Origin: JBGTBQ01 sp041749275
GTDB taxonomy: Bacteria; Acidobacteriota; Blastocatellia; Pyrinomonadales; Pyrinomonadaceae
Assembly: GCA_041749275.1 (NCBI GenBank)
Contig: JBGTBQ010000230.1
Span: 1-6,759, forward strand
Direction: 5' to 3'
Length of the DNA stretch: 6,759 nt
Part shown: positions 5,483 to 6,759 of the stretch, piece after piece
Numbering within the stretch: position 1 is the stretch's first letter
Layout of the letters: the number at the start of each line of letters is the position of its first letter
Position numbers and translations under genes: made by a program
The notes under the pieces: generated by a model
Seen by the model: the letters and a program-made list of their open reading frames with translations, nothing else
The model's database searches: none
Told to the model about the DNA's origin: nothing

Positions 5483-6631
5483 ATGAGTTTAACTCTCGAA
5501 CCGACCATCGAAGCTGACTGTACTTTCGCGCGTGACGCGGCGTTCCGCGTGAGCGGCGGCGAGTTGCGGGACGTGACGCTGCGCTATGCGCTCTACGGCG
5601 AATTGAACGAGCGGCGCGACAACGCGATTCTGGTCTGTCATGCGTTGTCCGGCTCGGCGCGCGTCGCCGATTGGTGGCCGGAGTTGTTCGGCGTGGGCGG
5701 CGTCTTTGACCTCAAGCGCCACTGCGTGATCGGCGTGAACGTGATCGGCTCGTGCTATGGCTCGACGGGGCCGCGCTCGATCAATCCGGAGACGGGCGAG
5801 GCTTACGGCGGCGGCTTCCCGCTGGTGAGCATCGGCGACATGGTGCGCGCGGAGGCGCGGCTGCTCGACCATCTCGGAGTCGAGCGTCTGCGGGCCGTCG
5901 TCGGCGGTTCCATCGGGGGGATGCAGGCGTTGCAATGGGCGGTTGATTTTCCCGCACGGGTTGAGAACTGCATCGCCGTCGGAGCCGCGCCGCTCGCGGC
6001 GTTGGGACTCGCGCTCAATCATCTACAGCGCCGGGCCATCATGCACGACCCGGCGTGGCGCGGCGGTCTTTATGAGCCGGACGCGCAGCCGGTCGCGGGC
6101 CTCGCGCTCGCGCGCTCCATCGCCATGTGCTCTTACAAGTCGGCGGAGCTGTTCGACGAGCGCTTCGCGCGCAACCCCGACCGCGCGGGCGAAGACCCGC
6201 ACCGCTCGCTTGAAGAGCGTTTCGATGTCGCCGGTTATCTGGATCATCAGGGCCGCGTGTTCACACAGCGCTTCGACGCCAACTCTTACCTCGTTCTGTC
6301 GAAGGCGATGGACACCTTCGACCTCGCGCGCGGCTACGAGTCCGAGGCAGCGGCGTTGCGGCGGGTGAGCGCGCGCGTGCTGCTGGTCGGCATCTCTTCG
6401 GACTGGCTTTTTCCGGCGGACTCCATCCGCGCGCTGGCGGGGAGAATGCAGTCCGCTGGTGTCGAGTGCCGTTACGAAGAACTTCCGTCGTCGCACGGGC
6501 ACGACGGTTTTCTCGCGGACGCCGACTTGCTCGCGCCGCTGCTGCGCGCGGCGCTCGATGATGAAGGCGCGGCGATTGATGAGAGTAGAACGATTGACTT
6601 CGCGCGTGCGGCGGCGTTGAGCGTCGCCTGA
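5483..6631 (+). CDS. metX: Homoserine O-acetyltransferase family (MetX) acyltransferase
   Basis: An alpha/beta-hydrolase-fold acyltransferase of 382 aa, the normal MetX length. The family moves an acyl group from acyl-CoA to the hydroxyl of homoserine, making the acceptor for sulfide in methionine synthesis. Seen: VCHALSGSARV near the N-terminus (oxyanion region); SCYGSTGPRSINPETGEAYG, the MetX signature; nucleophile S143 in GGSIGGMQ; acid D307 in SSDWLFPADS; and base H340 in SHGHDGFL. These form the complete catalytic triad. Some MetX-family members use succinyl-CoA or act on serine, and this sequence does not let me decide, so acetyl-CoA and homoserine are the default from family. An in-frame stop (5480-5482) directly before ATG 5483 makes it the earliest possible ATG start. 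The Shine-Dalgarno site is weak (GGTG at 5473-5476). It follows ppc by 52 nt and may be co-transcribed, drawing on oxaloacetate-derived homoserine. Confidence 0.92.
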   Translation: MSLTLEPTIEADCTFARDAAFRVSGGELRDVTLRYALYGELNERRDNAILVCHALSGSARVADWWPELFGVGGVFDLKRHCVIGVNVIGSCYGSTGPRSINPETGEAYGGGFPLVSIGDMVRAEARLLDHLGVERLRAVVGGSIGGMQALQWAVDFPARVENCIAVGAAPLAALGLALNHLQRRAIMHDPAWRGGLYEPDAQPVAGLALARSIAMCSYKSAELFDERFARNPDRAGEDPHRSLEERFDVAGYLDHQGRVFTQRFDANSYLVLSKAMDTFDLARGYESEAAALRRVSARVLLVGISSDWLFPADSIRALAGRMQSAGVECRYEELPSSHGHDGFLADADLLAPLLRAALDDEGAAIDESRTIDFARAAALSVA

Positions 6632-6655
6632 AAACTTTCGGAGGTTAGAGACATC

Positions 6656-6759
6656 ATGTCTGAAAATTATCGAATCAACACCGCGCTCCCGCGCGACCTA
6701 TTGCGCGACCGCGTGGCGGTCGTCACGGGCGGCTCGCGCGGCGTCGGGCGCTCGGTCGC
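6656..6759 (+). CDS. Short-chain dehydrogenase/reductase, N-terminal fragment
   Basis: Only the first 34 codons are in the window; the gene runs off the end. The translation has a short polar start (MSENYRINTALPRDLL), then RDRVAVVTGGSRGVGRSV. This is the first beta strand and the TGxxxGxG NAD(P)-binding motif of classical short-chain dehydrogenases, the superfamily that includes FabG. The catalytic Ser-Tyr-Lys region is outside, so substrate and pathway cannot be named. CGGAGG (6639-6644) is a good Shine-Dalgarno sequence but with a rather long 11-nt spacing to the ATG. It begins 24 nt after the metX stop, suggesting co-transcription. It is not an obvious methionine gene, so the grouping may be mere adjacency. 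Confidence 0.85.
   Translation, partial: MSENYRINTALPRDLLRDRVAVVTGGSRGVGRSV

Overview
The window is GC-rich bacterial chromosome with genes packed on the + strand. It holds sulfate-assimilation genes, then carbon and methionine metabolism genes. All functional calls come from protein motifs readable in the translation. The cysH-sat-cysC order is the one known from Bacillus subtilis, but the high GC content and the sequences themselves do not suggest a Firmicute. A GC-rich soil-type phylum such as Acidobacteriota is a guess from overall character only. No mobile element, tRNA, rRNA or CRISPR array was seen.

Layout: (1) 1-2253, a sulfate-activation and reduction operon. It contains the 3' part of cysH (Fe-S type APS/PAPS reductase), sat (ATP sulfurylase) and cysC (APS kinase), with short gaps and clear Shine-Dalgarno sites. 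(2) 2254-2625, the only long gap before a gene. It holds a strong inverted repeat after cysC, an AT-rich promoter candidate, and a leader ending in a strong intrinsic terminator whose U-tract stops 27 nt before the ppc start codon. Upstream leader segments are complementary to both arms of that terminator. (3) 2626-5430, ppc (phosphoenolpyruvate carboxylase, 934 aa). (4) 5483-6631, a metX-family O-acyltransferase. (5) 6656 to the end, the first 34 codons of a short-chain dehydrogenase/reductase.

How the genes fit together (inference): Sat makes APS from sulfate and ATP. CysC can phosphorylate it to PAPS, and CysH reduces APS or PAPS to sulfite, which is later reduced to sulfide. PPC supplies oxaloacetate, and so aspartate and homoserine. 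MetX activates homoserine by O-acylation, giving the acceptor for sulfide in direct sulfhydrylation to homocysteine. The window therefore brings together the sulfur and carbon inputs for methionine or cysteine synthesis.

The enzymes are ordinary. The part most worth a second look is the ppc leader, which could be an attenuator or riboswitch-like element, or a separate small RNA of about 180 nt.
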